33,456 nt of DNA from a virus, in IMG/VR virus record IMGVR_UViG_3300018079_000026, positions 1-33,456 of that record; one strand, 5' to 3'. The number at the start of each line of letters is the position of its first letter. Position 1 is the stretch's first letter. The notes under the pieces are model-generated. The model saw only the letters and a list, made by a program, of their open reading frames with translations, was not told where the DNA came from and searched no databases. A program made the position numbers and the translations under genes. This document shows, in pieces, positions 1-6,398 of this stretch.

Positions 1-138
1 AGAGCGGTTATGCTCGTCACGGATTTGTTCAGCATATTTCCGACGCGCAACACGCAAGACGATGATCTCCCCTGATTGCGCCACGATGCTCCAGTAGCCC
101 GCTTCGAGTGATATGCCGCAGTTCCATCTCTCGTTCAT
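1..138 (-). CDS. Hypothetical protein, partial (C-terminus outside window)
   Basis: An ATG at 138 opens a frame of 46 codons that runs without a stop to the first base of the window. The visible N-terminus reads MNERWNCGISLEAG and continues with a beta-rich stretch (YWSIVAQSGEIIVLRVARRKY). The ATG overlaps the stop of the upstream gene as ATGA, the junction used through most of this operon, which supports the start. The product is not recognised. It is the last visible gene of the leftward operon, which therefore continues beyond the window. Confidence 0.6.
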   Translation of the reverse strand, partial: MNERWNCGISLEAGYWSIVAQSGEIIVLRVARRKYAEQIRDEHNRS

Positions 139-533
139 GTGGGCTTCTCGCCTGGAACGATTTCCAAGACCATCCGAGCCGCGATGATACCCGGCAAATG
201 ACTTGCGCGCTTGACGATGCAATTGGCGCAAAGAAGACCCTCGTCGCCCTCTTTCTGAACGAGAGACCATTGAAGGTTTGGGAGAGTCGTATCTAGACCA
301 AACTCCGAATAGGGTAATCCGCAATCCTGACAAGCTGCTATCACATCGACTCCTTCCCGCCCCCGGCGCTCGGCGCTCGGATCACGCAACACGGCCAGTA
401 TCTCGTTGATGACCGTTCGCCACAGGTCTGCCGTGTCGCTCGGTATCTGGATGTGTAAACCGTTCGGTGTGTTGTGGAGCGGCGCTTGCCGTAGGACTTC
501 TTCCATTTTCTCTAGCTGGTAAAGGATGTTCAC
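135..533 (-). CDS. Hypothetical protein with paired CxxC zinc-binding motifs
   Basis: The frame is open from further upstream, but the GTG at 533 is the best start. It overlaps the stop of the preceding gene as GTGA, and a GGAG lies 7 bases before it. The resulting 132-aa protein has a helical N-terminal half (LYQLEKMEEVLRQ) and a C-terminal half with CQDC and CANC about 40 residues apart, a typical spacing for a zinc ribbon. Residues predicted upstream of this GTG belong to the reading frame of the preceding gene and look non-natural. The function is unknown. A DNA- or RNA-binding accessory role is only a guess from the zinc motif. Confidence 0.7.
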   Translation of the reverse strand: MNILYQLEKMEEVLRQAPLHNTPNGLHIQIPSDTADLWRTVINEILAVLRDPSAERRGREGVDVIAACQDCGLPYSEFGLDTTLPNLQWSLVQKEGDEGLLCANCIVKRASHLPGIIAARMVLEIVPGEKPT

Positions 534-811
534 GTCGACTCCGTTTCTCCCCCAGCGCGGATGGGCGCAGCTTTGCACCACTCCCCGCGCACAGCTTCCG
601 TATCGTGAAACCATGCCTCCCCGACACGGATGAGTTTGGTTCCTGCGTTGCACTCTCTACACACCGCCCGACAATCGGCCTCCAGCTGCTCGGCCCGCGC
701 GGCGGACTCGGCGGCTCGAAGTTGAACAACAATAGCGAGTCGGCAGGGGGTTGAAATAGAATACAACTCATCAAGTTCACGTGCTCTCGCTTCCGCGCTC
801 GGCATGCTCAT
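530..811 (-). CDS. Hypothetical phage protein with CxxxCxxC motif
   Basis: A 93-aa protein. It has a long, Ala/Glu-rich probable coiled coil at residues 8-45, followed by the cysteine cluster CRAVCREC and a conserved-looking WFHDT segment with a later Trp-Cys pair (EWC). The CxxC-plus-WFH/WC arrangement occurs in many short phage proteins of unknown role and probably binds one zinc. Its ATG overlaps the upstream stop (ATGA at 808-811), and its own stop overlaps the GTG of the next gene, so it is tightly coupled in the operon. Confidence 0.7.
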   Translation of the reverse strand: MSMPSAEARARELDELYSISTPCRLAIVVQLRAAESAARAEQLEADCRAVCRECNAGTKLIRVGEAWFHDTEAVRGEWCKAAPIRAGGETEST

Positions 812-1032
812 GGCGTCACTTGCTTGATAAACTCGGCAATATCAGATAGACACCCCACGCTGAAGAGAGTGTCATCCCCCGACCAAAAAACATACTGCCG
901 CCAGCGCGGATACCAGCTCACTCTCCCCAATTCGTCATTCGTCTTGTTAGAGTGGCAACTATAGGACGACTTTTGGCCACCGTCTTCAATTTTCTCGAAG
1001 TGGATGAACTGATATTGTGTTTTCGCAGTCAT
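808..1032 (-). CDS. Small conserved phage-type hypothetical protein
   Basis: A 74-aa protein. The pattern FEKIEDGGQKSSYSC, then ELGRVSWYPRWRQYVFW, matches a family of short proteins common in phages and plasmids that I recognise by its W-Y-x-x-W-R-Q-Y core. No biochemical role is known to me. The fold is probably a small beta-sheet, with alternating aromatic residues and a C-terminal helix (SDIAEFIKQ). The start is fixed by the ATGA overlap with the preceding gene. Confidence 0.75.
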   Translation of the reverse strand: MTAKTQYQFIHFEKIEDGGQKSSYSCHSNKTNDELGRVSWYPRWRQYVFWSGDDTLFSVGCLSDIAEFIKQVTP

Positions 1033-1337
1033 GTCGCGCTCCCCTTTCGCTTGCGAGATTTCACATAGGCCGATGCAAGCTTGTTTTGTTTAGACATGGC
1101 TCCGGGCGTAATCCCCAGAAGTGTTAGACACTCCAGAATATCCTGGTCGCCTTTCTTCGACGCAATGACTCGGATATTTTCTAACTGCATGAGCGTCAGG
1201 GCCAATCCATAGGCGAAACCCGCGCCAATGCGCTCCAGTGCTGTAGGGTCCTCTATGAGCTGGCGGTACAGGCTCGGGAAATCAACCGTCCAGGGGATAG
1301 TTCCCGATTTAGCTTCGTGTTGAGAAGCTTTGCTCAT
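1029..1337 (-). CDS. Hypothetical protein
   Basis: A 102-aa soluble protein, mostly helical, with a basic C-terminus (YVKSRKRKGSAT). Nothing in it matches a family I know. The central segment (FAYGLALTLMQLENIRVIAS) is hydrophobic but carries polar residues, so it is more likely a buried helix than a membrane span. The start overlaps the upstream stop as ATGA, and its own stop overlaps the next gene. Confidence 0.65.
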   Translation of the reverse strand: MSKASQHEAKSGTIPWTVDFPSLYRQLIEDPTALERIGAGFAYGLALTLMQLENIRVIASKKGDQDILECLTLLGITPGAMSKQNKLASAYVKSRKRKGSAT

Positions 1338-2404
1338 GGCCCACCCTCCTTTCCGCGCTCGGCCAGGAGCGCGTCCAACTCTATGAACAGTTCACGTAGA
1401 TCGTCCAGGATCGTATAACCGGGCGCGAAGTTGCAGATTTCCCGCGCCCGGTTTCTGATTCGCCGCTCCAGGGCCGCCTCCGTTGATGCACGAAGGTGCA
1501 TGAGCGGGTCGGGCGCAGGCGCTTCGGGATGGACGGAATCGCTTCTCAAGTCTGCCGTGATCGTTGCTGTGCAATGCGGGCAAATTCCCAACACAACCCG
1601 ATTGAATATCACCTCATGCGCCAGATGTGATACTTCAAACAAGGCTTCACAGTTCGGACATTCAATCGTGAACGAGAATTTGAATTGGGCGGGCGCAGGC
1701 GTAGCACTCGCGCGGGCGGGGAGCGCATTGAGCGCGGCATCCAAACCACAATTGCATACCCTGTCCTGATCCGATATGAAAGCTCGACTCGTACAACTGA
1801 AAAAATGGATGGCGTACCTGTCAATCACATGCCGCGCCCGCTCCAGCGCCGCTTGTGCGGCCCCTTCGGGAAGCGCGGCGTCACGCGCGGCGAGTTTTCC
1901 GGCTTGCACACGGTTCTCCATAACGAGAATGTTGATCTCATGCGTCTTTAGGCGGTCGTCTTGCTCCGCCTTCTCCAGCCGCTCCAGCATCACCCGGCCA
2001 GAACCAGACGTTCCCGCCAATACTTCGTTTGTGAAGTCAGATAAGCGGGGCAAGATTCCTTCTAGTAGATCGGTCAATGCTTCTTCATCGTCCGCCACAC
2101 GGTCTTCATCCAAATAGGGCCAATACTCTTTACGGAATGCTTCTAGCCTTTCGGCTATAGCTGCTTCGCGTGCCATGATCTGTCGTGCGGCCTCGGGCGG
2201 GTTGGCGAGGGCGGCCTGAAGACTTTTGTACTCGTCTTGCGCGTCATCGCTATTCAGGCTCCTCTGTGTCAACAACCCCATGAGCGCCTGCCCCGCCTCG
2301 GCCAGCGCCGCCCACTGTGCGGCGAGCGCATCCCGCTCCTCCGCGCGCAGGCGGTCTAGCCCGGCGCGTATCTCTTGAATGGCTTGTTCGGCTTCGCTAA
2401 TCAT
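1334..2404 (-). CDS. Coiled-coil protein with C-terminal zinc ribbon
   Basis: The frame opens at 2440, but the ATG at 2404 (MISEAEQAIQ) forms an ATGA overlap with the DUF1064 gene and is preferred. The product is 356 aa. Residues 1-190 are highly charged and helical, with repeated Ala/Glu/Arg heptads, indicating a long coiled coil. Around residue 205 there is FFSC followed by CNCG. Near residue 250 a clear four-cysteine ribbon follows (CPNC and CPHC about 30 residues apart). A final helical segment ends in ELDALLAERGKEGGP. The architecture suggests a scaffold or nucleic-acid-binding factor, but no specific function can be assigned. Confidence 0.7.
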   Translation of the reverse strand: MISEAEQAIQEIRAGLDRLRAEERDALAAQWAALAEAGQALMGLLTQRSLNSDDAQDEYKSLQAALANPPEAARQIMAREAAIAERLEAFRKEYWPYLDEDRVADDEEALTDLLEGILPRLSDFTNEVLAGTSGSGRVMLERLEKAEQDDRLKTHEINILVMENRVQAGKLAARDAALPEGAAQAALERARHVIDRYAIHFFSCTSRAFISDQDRVCNCGLDAALNALPARASATPAPAQFKFSFTIECPNCEALFEVSHLAHEVIFNRVVLGICPHCTATITADLRSDSVHPEAPAPDPLMHLRASTEAALERRIRNRAREICNFAPGYTILDDLRELFIELDALLAERGKEGGP

Positions 2405-2844
2405 TTCGCCTCCCGTATCGCAATCTTGTGAATGGCCCACATGAGTTTTCGCTTGAGTTGATAAATCGGCGTCTTGTAGCCCTTCACGTCCTCGACGATG
2501 TTCGCGCCGCCTTCGCTATATTGGAAGTCGGCCACATAATCCCCGATGTGATGCCCGTTGACTTCCAGGCGGAAGCGCGGATGAACCATGAGTAATCCAA
2601 TAGCTCCCGCCGCCTGTAGCAGCTTGAGTTCCGCATAGCGTTCGGCCTCGCGCTTGCTGTCGAATGTGTAGCCGTCGGCCTGTGTGCGAACTGCGCCGTA
2701 CTTGCTCGCGCCGTCACCTTCGCCTTCTCCAGCGCATCCACGAGCGCATCCGCCGCCGCGCGAATAAAGGGCCTCACGGCTGGAGGCACGCGGTCGATCA
2801 TGGAAATGAGTCTTAGCCGGAGTTGATCTAGCTCGCCGTTCCAT
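2401..2844 (-). CDS. DUF1064 family protein (likely continuation of a frameshifted gene)
   Basis: The last ~100 residues are a complete DUF1064 domain: KYGA near the start, TFDSKREAERY, ADF, and the closing VEDVKG and IRE motifs. The family is common in phages next to replication genes, and its fold resembles restriction-type nucleases (VADF and VEDVKG resemble a D...ExK active site). The formal ATG at 2844 adds ~46 Arg/Gly/Ser-rich residues that read like out-of-frame sequence of the preceding gene, and there is no good SD. No ATG, GTG or TTG lies close to the KYGA segment in this frame. The domain may therefore be reached by a -1 shift from the upstream frame near 2700-2720, or an indel has disrupted the junction. 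Confidence 0.7.
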   Translation of the reverse strand: MERRARSTPAKTHFHDRPRASSREALYSRGGGCARGCAGEGEGDGASKYGAVRTQADGYTFDSKREAERYAELKLLQAAGAIGLLMVHPRFRLEVNGHHIGDYVADFQYSEGGANIVEDVKGYKTPIYQLKRKLMWAIHKIAIREAK

Positions 2845-3269
2845 TCGCCGCCGATGTAATCCCGGTCGGGGCCCGGAATGTCGCGGGCCGATGCGCCTTC
2901 GCTCTTGGCCGTCATCAACTCGGCCAGGATTTCAAGGGCAGGCGAGTCGGCCATGCGCTTATCAGTAGCCGCGAACACGCCGTAAGGCAGACTCTGCCGA
3001 ATTTTTCGTAAGTTTGAAATGAGTTTCCGTCGGCCCTTGAAGGCGACCCGGCATTCCGAATACATCCGATAGGCGCGGGCCATGTTCTGGAGGGTGTCCA
3101 CCGAATAGTTCATCTTGCGCGCCAGCGCCTGCGTTGCCCCGCGCTCATAGCGCCCGACGACTCGCGCGGCCCAGAAGCATCCTACCCACTTAGCCGAGTC
3201 GGACTTGCGCCCGGCGGCGATGCAAGCGCGGGAGGCGCGTTGGTAGGCAGGGTCAGTAGGCCAGTTCAT
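2484..3269 (-). CDS. Hypothetical phage protein, frame disrupted before DUF1064
   Basis: Starts with ATG overlapping the upstream stop (ATGA, 3266-3269). Residues 1 to ~188 look natural: a charged helical N-terminus, YSVDTLQNMARAYRMY, then LPYGVFAATDKR and a helical run ending in LVDALEKAKV. The middle resembles proteins that present a helix-turn-helix and a WSVRE-like tail, but the match is weak. After ~188 the protein turns into Ser/Thr/Arg-rich sequence that is the shadow of the DUF1064 domain read in another frame. The true product therefore either ends or shifts frame around 2700-2720. Function unknown; possibly DNA-binding. Confidence 0.6.
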   Translation of the reverse strand: MNWPTDPAYQRASRACIAAGRKSDSAKWVGCFWAARVVGRYERGATQALARKMNYSVDTLQNMARAYRMYSECRVAFKGRRKLISNLRKIRQSLPYGVFAATDKRMADSPALEILAELMTAKSEGASARDIPGPDRDYIGGEWNGELDQLRLRLISMIDRVPPAVRPFIRAAADALVDALEKAKVTARASTAQFAHRPTATHSTASARPNAMRNSSCYRRRELLDYSWFIRASAWKSTGITSGIMWPTSNIAKAARTSSRT

Positions 3270-3490
3270 TGTACGTAGACGGCATCGAAATAGTTGTGGC
3301 CGCGCGACTGGAGACCCTCAACGCAGAGTCGGCAGCGGATGGGATGCACCCCCAAACGCCAGATTGCATCGGGATAAATCTTGATGATCTGCCCGCAGTC
3401 ACACCGACTGATTTTGGACTCCTCTGCGCTCAAATCAGTCGGCAGCCATTCAATCGGAAATCCTACGGAGAGAGCCTCGTCGAATGTCAT
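3266..3490 (-). CDS. Small zinc-ribbon hypothetical protein
   Basis: A 74-aa protein. CDCG and CRLC, 22 residues apart, form a likely zinc ribbon in its centre. The N-terminus (MTFDEALSVGFPIEWL) and the C-terminal aromatic segment (HNYFDAVYV) are not recognised. An AAAGGA lies about 10 bases before the ATG, and the stop overlaps the next start, so it is translated as part of the operon. Confidence 0.65.
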   Translation of the reverse strand: MTFDEALSVGFPIEWLPTDLSAEESKISRCDCGQIIKIYPDAIWRLGVHPIRCRLCVEGLQSRGHNYFDAVYVQ

Positions 3491-3497
3491 TCGGGTT

Positions 3498-3683
3498 TTA
3501 TCCTTTCACGGGCTTGAGCAAATGACGCTCTATCAGATCAGAAACAGCCTTCTCTGACCACCCGCCGCCGTCCTTCCCATCCCTAAGTTCCAAAATCAGG
3601 CGGCGGGCTTGTTGACCGGCACCGTTTTGGAATAACTTTCCCGCGATTTCCTTCGCGAGTTTCTTGGCTTCGGTTTGTTTCAT
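3498..3683 (-). CDS. Small basic helical hypothetical protein
   Basis: A 61-aa Lys/Arg-rich protein with an amphipathic N-terminal helix (KQTEAKKLAKEIAGKLF) and a second helical part ending in LIERHLLKPVKG. No cysteines or membrane segments. The ATG overlaps the previous stop as ATGA. Size and charge would suit a nucleic-acid-binding or adaptor peptide, but no family is recognised. Confidence 0.6.
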   Translation of the reverse strand: MKQTEAKKLAKEIAGKLFQNGAGQQARRLILELRDGKDGGGWSEKAVSDLIERHLLKPVKG

Positions 3684-3895
3684 TGCGTTATCCTCTCAAT
3701 CCAACACACTCTCCCCTCCGCATCTGGCCCTGCCTGCCGCTCCAACCGCCTTCCCCGGCGAAACTCGCCCCAATCGCGTAGGTCCACCAGGATCACCGGC
3801 GCTTCGGCCCCCGACTCTTTGCGAGCAGCGACGGCGGTCGGGACGATGAGCGGCCAGCGGGTCCCGGTGCGGCGCGGCCTAATCTGCGAAGTCAT
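3680..3895 (-). CDS. Small hypothetical protein
   Basis: A 71-aa Arg-rich protein. The core APVILVDLRDWGEFRRGRR suggests a short beta-strand followed by a basic helix. Some phage homologues of this size carry the same VDLRDWGEF-like segment, but I know no function. It is bounded on both sides by ATGA overlaps (3895 with the helicase-loader stop, 3680 with the next start), which is the main support that it is translated. Confidence 0.6.
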   Translation of the reverse strand: MTSQIRPRRTGTRWPLIVPTAVAARKESGAEAPVILVDLRDWGEFRRGRRLERQAGPDAEGRVCWIERITQ

Positions 3896-4443
3896 GGCCT
3901 CGCCCTCATCAACCGCTTGACCACGTTCCCGATCCTCTCCCCCAACTGCGGGCGGCGCGCGGCCTGTATCTCTTTGACGTAGGGAGTCTGCCGGGCCTCG
4001 TCGTGTTCGCGGCGGGCGGCCTGCTCGTAGGCCTTGATGAAGTGCGCCCGTTCAACCATCGGCTCTTCGCTCAAGCAGATGTTGCGCCAGCCGATGCCGT
4101 CCACGATGCGCTGAGTAACCGGATCATCAAATCGGGGATAGCCATAGGAACCGATTCCTCTCACCTCGTCTAAAACTTCGCCCCAGGCCTCGACTCCGGA
4201 CTTGAGTGCCGGGGCCGTGATGGAATTGGCCGACTCTCGGATGGCTCGGATGCTCACAAACTCTTCGTCACTAGCAACCTTGAGAATGGAAGCCCGGAAC
4301 ACGTCTGGCTCAAGGTCTTTTAGGAGTTCGTAAAAGACATCGTAAGTCCCTGGTTCATTTCCTTTTTTGGCAACGGGCTTGAACGTCGGGCAGGCCCGCT
4401 CAAGGATTTTCATGCCCTGGAAAAAATCAGTGTAAGGTAACAT
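3892..4443 (-). CDS. Putative replicative helicase loader (G39P-like)
   Basis: The ATG at 4443 (MLPYTDFFQGM) has GGAG 5 bases upstream and gives 183 aa. The longer frame to 4479 adds residues that belong to the end of the initiator gene. The layout matches phage helicase loader/inhibitor proteins of the SPP1 G39P type: a helical N-terminal domain of ~75 residues (VFYELLKDLEPDVFRASILKV), then the variable AWGEVLDEVRGIGSYGYPRFDDPVTQRIVDGIG stretch, where a pathogen-type loader carries WGEV-R and a following IGW-x-x-CLSEE. A C-terminal arm (FIKAYEQAARRE) follows. Such proteins deliver the replicative helicase to the origin bound by the initiator. The gene directly follows the initiator with a 17-bp overlap, which strengthens the call. 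Confidence 0.7.
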   Translation of the reverse strand: MLPYTDFFQGMKILERACPTFKPVAKKGNEPGTYDVFYELLKDLEPDVFRASILKVASDEEFVSIRAIRESANSITAPALKSGVEAWGEVLDEVRGIGSYGYPRFDDPVTQRIVDGIGWRNICLSEEPMVERAHFIKAYEQAARREHDEARQTPYVKEIQAARRPQLGERIGNVVKRLMRARP

Positions 4444-5191
4444 CGACTCCGTGTCTTTCTGCCCATTCGTTGAGGGCATCGGTTTGATGGCCGTTCCCGT
4501 TGGGCGCTCTCACCGCCCCAATCTCGGCCCGGAGTTGCCAGATGCTGGGCGGGGTATGCCGCCAGGTCTGACTCTCCCCCCAGGCCAAGACCTCTTCAGC
4601 CGTGTAGGGCGGCTGGGCTTTGAGAAGTGCGGACCTTACCTTTCCTATCGAAGAACCGTTTTCTTTAATGGTCGGGTCACAAGCGCAAACTTTTACAATC
4701 GCATCGAAGAGGGGATCGGGGGCACGCGCCGGGGTTGCGCGTGGACTTTTCTCCTCTTTCATAATCTTTTCTTTCTTAATACCTTTCCTCATGCGACTCT
4801 CTGCAACAGTTTTGTTGTTCTGTGCAACAGTTTCGCCCTGACTGTTGTTCTGTGCAACAGTTTTGTTGTCGTGTGCAACACCCAAAATAGAGATATTCAA
4901 TCCGGCTTTTCCGGTATCCTTGTAAATGTGAGGTTTATTTTTGAGGTCTGGGCTGAGGTCTTTCAAATATCCAGAGTCGCAAAGGGCTTGTGCATGACGC
5001 AGGACAGTCGCTCGATCAATTCCCAAATGTTCGGCGATAGTGCTCATCGAGGCTTTGCAGACTCCGTCTTTCATTTGGCAATAACGCCATACCGTTCCGA
5101 ATACAGCCGATCTCACCAGGCCATATTCTTTTGCGATTTCGTCAATGACGGGAGTAAAGCCGCCAACCTCGGCCAAAACTGTTTTGCTCAT
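4427..5191 (-). CDS. Winged-helix replication initiator-like protein
   Basis: A 254-aa protein. Residues ~25-85 form a winged helix-turn-helix (FGTVWRYCQ, then ASMSTIAEHLGIDRATVLRHAQALCDSGYL), as in phage O-like and DnaD-like initiators. Residues ~100-135 are a polar linker with repeated TVAQNN units. The C-terminal part (residues ~155-254) is helical and ends in NEWAERHGVDVTLH. The linker is encoded by an array of direct repeats, an arrangement known from lambda, where the origin lies inside the O gene. Upstream it overlaps a zinc protein gene (ATGA) and downstream the helicase loader. Role: binds the origin and recruits the loader/helicase. A transcription regulator with a similar HTH is the alternative. 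Confidence 0.75.
   Translation of the reverse strand: MSKTVLAEVGGFTPVIDEIAKEYGLVRSAVFGTVWRYCQMKDGVCKASMSTIAEHLGIDRATVLRHAQALCDSGYLKDLSPDLKNKPHIYKDTGKAGLNISILGVAHDNKTVAQNNSQGETVAQNNKTVAESRMRKGIKKEKIMKEEKSPRATPARAPDPLFDAIVKVCACDPTIKENGSSIGKVRSALLKAQPPYTAEEVLAWGESQTWRHTPPSIWQLRAEIGAVRAPNGNGHQTDALNEWAERHGVDVTLH
4749..4885. repeat. Iteron array and AT-rich tract: candidate phage origin of replication
   Basis: Inside the initiator gene the core GCAACAG occurs at 4803-4809, 4824-4830 and 4854-4860, and as GCAACA at 4875-4880. Spacings of 21, 30 and 21 bp keep the sites on nearly the same DNA face. A 21-bp segment at 4813-4833 is repeated exactly at 4843-4863. Each unit contains an inverted pair (CAACA/TGTTG). 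Next to it, 4749-4790 is a pyrimidine/AT-rich tract (many TTTTC and CTTTC runs) unlike the surrounding G+C-rich sequence, a plausible unwinding element. Repeats plus AT-rich DNA within an initiator gene match the lambda-type origin plan. Confidence 0.6.
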
Positions 5192-5478
5192 TTCGTCACC
5201 GCCTTAACTTTGAGTTGGCGGTTAGTCCTGATTTTCAAGTCCTTCGGCCTACTGGCGTCCTTGATGTTCATCTCCAACTGGCCGAGCGGCCCTAGTTCTC
5301 CACAAATCATGCAGGAGTAAGCCGCGCCATAATTCCGGCTATGAAGGCTAATTGAAAAAGCGCCGTGAGTAAAGCAAAACGGGCAGGTTGCCTTGAATGA
5401 GCTTATCGCTACATTCTCAAGCACGCCTGCCCGTTCGAGTTCCGCGACGATCCCCATTTTCTGTTGATGGTTTAACAT
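5188..5478 (-). CDS. Zinc-finger protein, possible replication accessory
   Basis: The frame is open to an ATG at 5610, but the ATG at 5478 (MLNHQQKMGIV) has GGGAG 7 bases upstream and begins the natural-looking sequence, giving 96 aa. The protein has a helical N-terminus and then CPFC and CMIC about 30 residues apart with aromatic/Gly residues between them, the layout of a zinc ribbon as in CHC2/primase-type fingers. The tail is basic (RQLKVKAVTK). It is the first gene after the 5628-5657 promoter and overlaps the initiator start (ATGA). If the 5610 start were used, 44 poorly structured residues would be added. Confidence 0.65.
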   Translation of the reverse strand: MLNHQQKMGIVAELERAGVLENVAISSFKATCPFCFTHGAFSISLHSRNYGAAYSCMICGELGPLGQLEMNIKDASRPKDLKIRTNRQLKVKAVTK

Positions 5479-5627
5479 ACAAAACTCCCGCTTGAGGGTG
5501 GCGGCTTGGCCGGAATGGTCTTTGCGCTGGCGGGCGCTTGTCCAAACCGACACCCTCAAAAGGGAGTCTGTCTGACCATTTCCGGTGCCCTTCTGTTGTC
5601 GAGTTGCCATGCTCGACAGGCATTGAC

Positions 5628-5657
5628 ATTATAATCCTTTCTCGGACTCAAGGTCAA
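5628..5657 (-). promoter_or_regulatory. Leftward promoter before the replication module
   Basis: Read on the minus strand, TTGACC (5652-5657) and a perfect TATAAT (5628-5633) are separated by 18 bp. Transcription would begin near 5621, giving a 5' leader of roughly 140 bases before the preferred start at 5478. The -35 box sits just after the stop of the preceding membrane-peptide gene (5661), so this is an internal operon promoter for the zinc protein, initiator and loader. Confidence 0.6.
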
Positions 5658-5660
5658 GAG

Positions 5661-5750
5661 TCACAATTCCCGCCGGGGCCGCGCCCTCGCCGCCCAGGCC
5701 AACACCACGACGAGGAGCAGGGCGAAGTCCAGGAGGGCGGGCCAGAGCAT
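5661..5750 (-). CDS. 29-aa single-pass membrane peptide
   Basis: An ATG at 5750 overlaps the preceding stop as TAATG and opens a 29-aa frame: MLWPALLDFALLLVVVLAW followed by a positively charged tail (AARARPRREL). This is one hydrophobic helix with an Arg-rich end expected to stay in the cytoplasm. No family is recognised. It is one of several tiny hydrophobic ORFs in this part of the operon. Confidence 0.5.
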   Translation of the reverse strand: MLWPALLDFALLLVVVLAWAARARPRREL

Positions 5751-5893
5751 TACTTGCCCTCCGCATCGCAATGTTCGCAGACTCTCCGCGCCTCGCGGAT
5801 AATCTTCGCCTCCGGCTGGCGGCGCGGGTTGAGCGCCTTCAGGGTCCGGCTACAGTGGCGGCAGGTAGTTTGAACCATCGTCTTGTGTTTCAT
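5750..5893 (-). CDS. 47-aa zinc-ribbon protein
   Basis: Starting at ATG 5893, which overlaps the stop of the preceding gene as ATGA, the product is 47 aa with CRHC near the start and CEHC near the end, about 29 residues apart. Between them lies a basic, Pro-containing segment (RTLKALNPRRQPEAK). This is a minimal two-knuckle zinc ribbon. The frame stays open further upstream to 6028, but those residues (Gly/Pro/Arg-rich) are the shadow of the neighbouring gene. Confidence 0.6.
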   Translation of the reverse strand: MKHKTMVQTTCRHCSRTLKALNPRRQPEAKIIREARRVCEHCDAEGK

Positions 5894-6036
5894 TTCGTTT
5901 TGCTCTCTTCCACAAATCCCTCTTCGTCCGACTCTTCCGCCCAGGGCGCGCCCGCCAGCCACGCCGCCGACAGCGCCAGCGCCAGGGCCGCGAATAGGCA
6001 GGCCGCGAGGCCCAGGAGGAGGAGCCAATCAGGCAT
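5890..6036 (-). CDS. 48-aa membrane protein with acidic tail
   Basis: An ATG at 6036 opens 48 codons: MPDWLLLLGLAACLFAALAL and on to about residue 30 is a single hydrophobic helix, followed by an acidic tail (EESDEEGFVEESKTK). The stop overlaps the next ATG (ATGA), and the start lies 3 bases after the upstream stop. That regular packing is the main evidence that it is expressed. Role unknown. Confidence 0.55.
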   Translation of the reverse strand: MPDWLLLLGLAACLFAALALALSAAWLAGAPWAEESDEEGFVEESKTK

Positions 6037-6039
6037 GGC

Positions 6040-6246
6040 CTAGCCTCCCCATATCCACAGCAACACAAACCACGCGGTCAGGCAGGCGCACAGCATTGCC
6101 AACAGCGGCACGCCCACGCGCCAGAAACGCCGCCACTGCCAGCGGCGGTACTTGTCCAGCGCATTAGCGTGATCCCATTCGTACTTCCTCACATCACGCA
6201 AGCGCTGTTCGACCATGTGTACAGGTTGCTCATCAGGCCGCTTCAT
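6040..6246 (-). CDS. 68-aa C-terminally anchored membrane protein
   Basis: The ATG at 6246 has GAGGT 5 bases upstream. Residues 1-44 are hydrophilic and helical (VEQRLRDVRKYEWDHANALDKYRRWQWRR). Residues ~46-66 form one membrane helix (GVPLLAMLCACLTAWFVLLWIW). The Arg/Trp-rich region before the membrane would face the cytoplasm. It overlaps the end of the preceding membrane-protein gene by 14 bp. Function unknown. Confidence 0.6.
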   Translation of the reverse strand: MKRPDEQPVHMVEQRLRDVRKYEWDHANALDKYRRWQWRRFWRVGVPLLAMLCACLTAWFVLLWIWGG

Positions 6247-6397
6247 TCTTACCTCGAAGCACGAACACTATTTGACATACCATTAGTAACACAAAGTACC
6301 CAATCATCCACTCGATACGCCCGTGCTGCATAGCGTCATCAAGCGCAAAACACAACTGAATTATGATGACCAGTAGTGCGCGACTTGCTTGATCCAC
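6233..6397 (-). CDS. 54-aa two-helix membrane protein
   Basis: The GTG at 6397 has GGGAG 7 bases upstream and lies one base after the preceding stop. The frame to 6550 is open but unnatural before this GTG. The 54-aa product has two hydrophobic segments (ALLVIIIQLCFAL and WMIGYFVLLMVCQIVFVL) linked by DDAMQHGRIE. A hairpin membrane topology with a short charged C-terminus (RGKNEAA) is likely. The size would suit a holin-like or superinfection-exclusion peptide, but nothing specific identifies it. Confidence 0.55.
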   Translation of the reverse strand: MDQASRALLVIIIQLCFALDDAMQHGRIEWMIGYFVLLMVCQIVFVLRGKNEAA

Positions 6398-6398
6398 G

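Noticed and set aside
4451-5320. Long plus-strand frame (289 aa) opposite the initiator gene
   Set aside because: It is antisense to a well-supported winged-helix gene, rich in Phe/Cys/Ser from the complementary codons, with no SD or recognisable motif.
5417-5629. 70-aa minus frame starting at ATG 5629 with AAAGGA upstream
   Set aside because: The ATG overlaps the TATAAT box of the predicted promoter, so it would lie upstream of the transcript from there. The C-terminal half is a shadow of the zinc-protein frame.
5623-5635. TTGACA directly followed by TTATAAT on the plus strand
   Set aside because: The boxes abut, with no 16-18 bp spacer, so they cannot form a promoter together. The minus-strand reading with TTGACC fits.
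5538-6167. Several overlapping plus-strand frames rich in Pro, Ala and Arg
   Set aside because: Shadows of the small minus-strand genes in G+C-rich DNA; no SD and low-complexity sequence.
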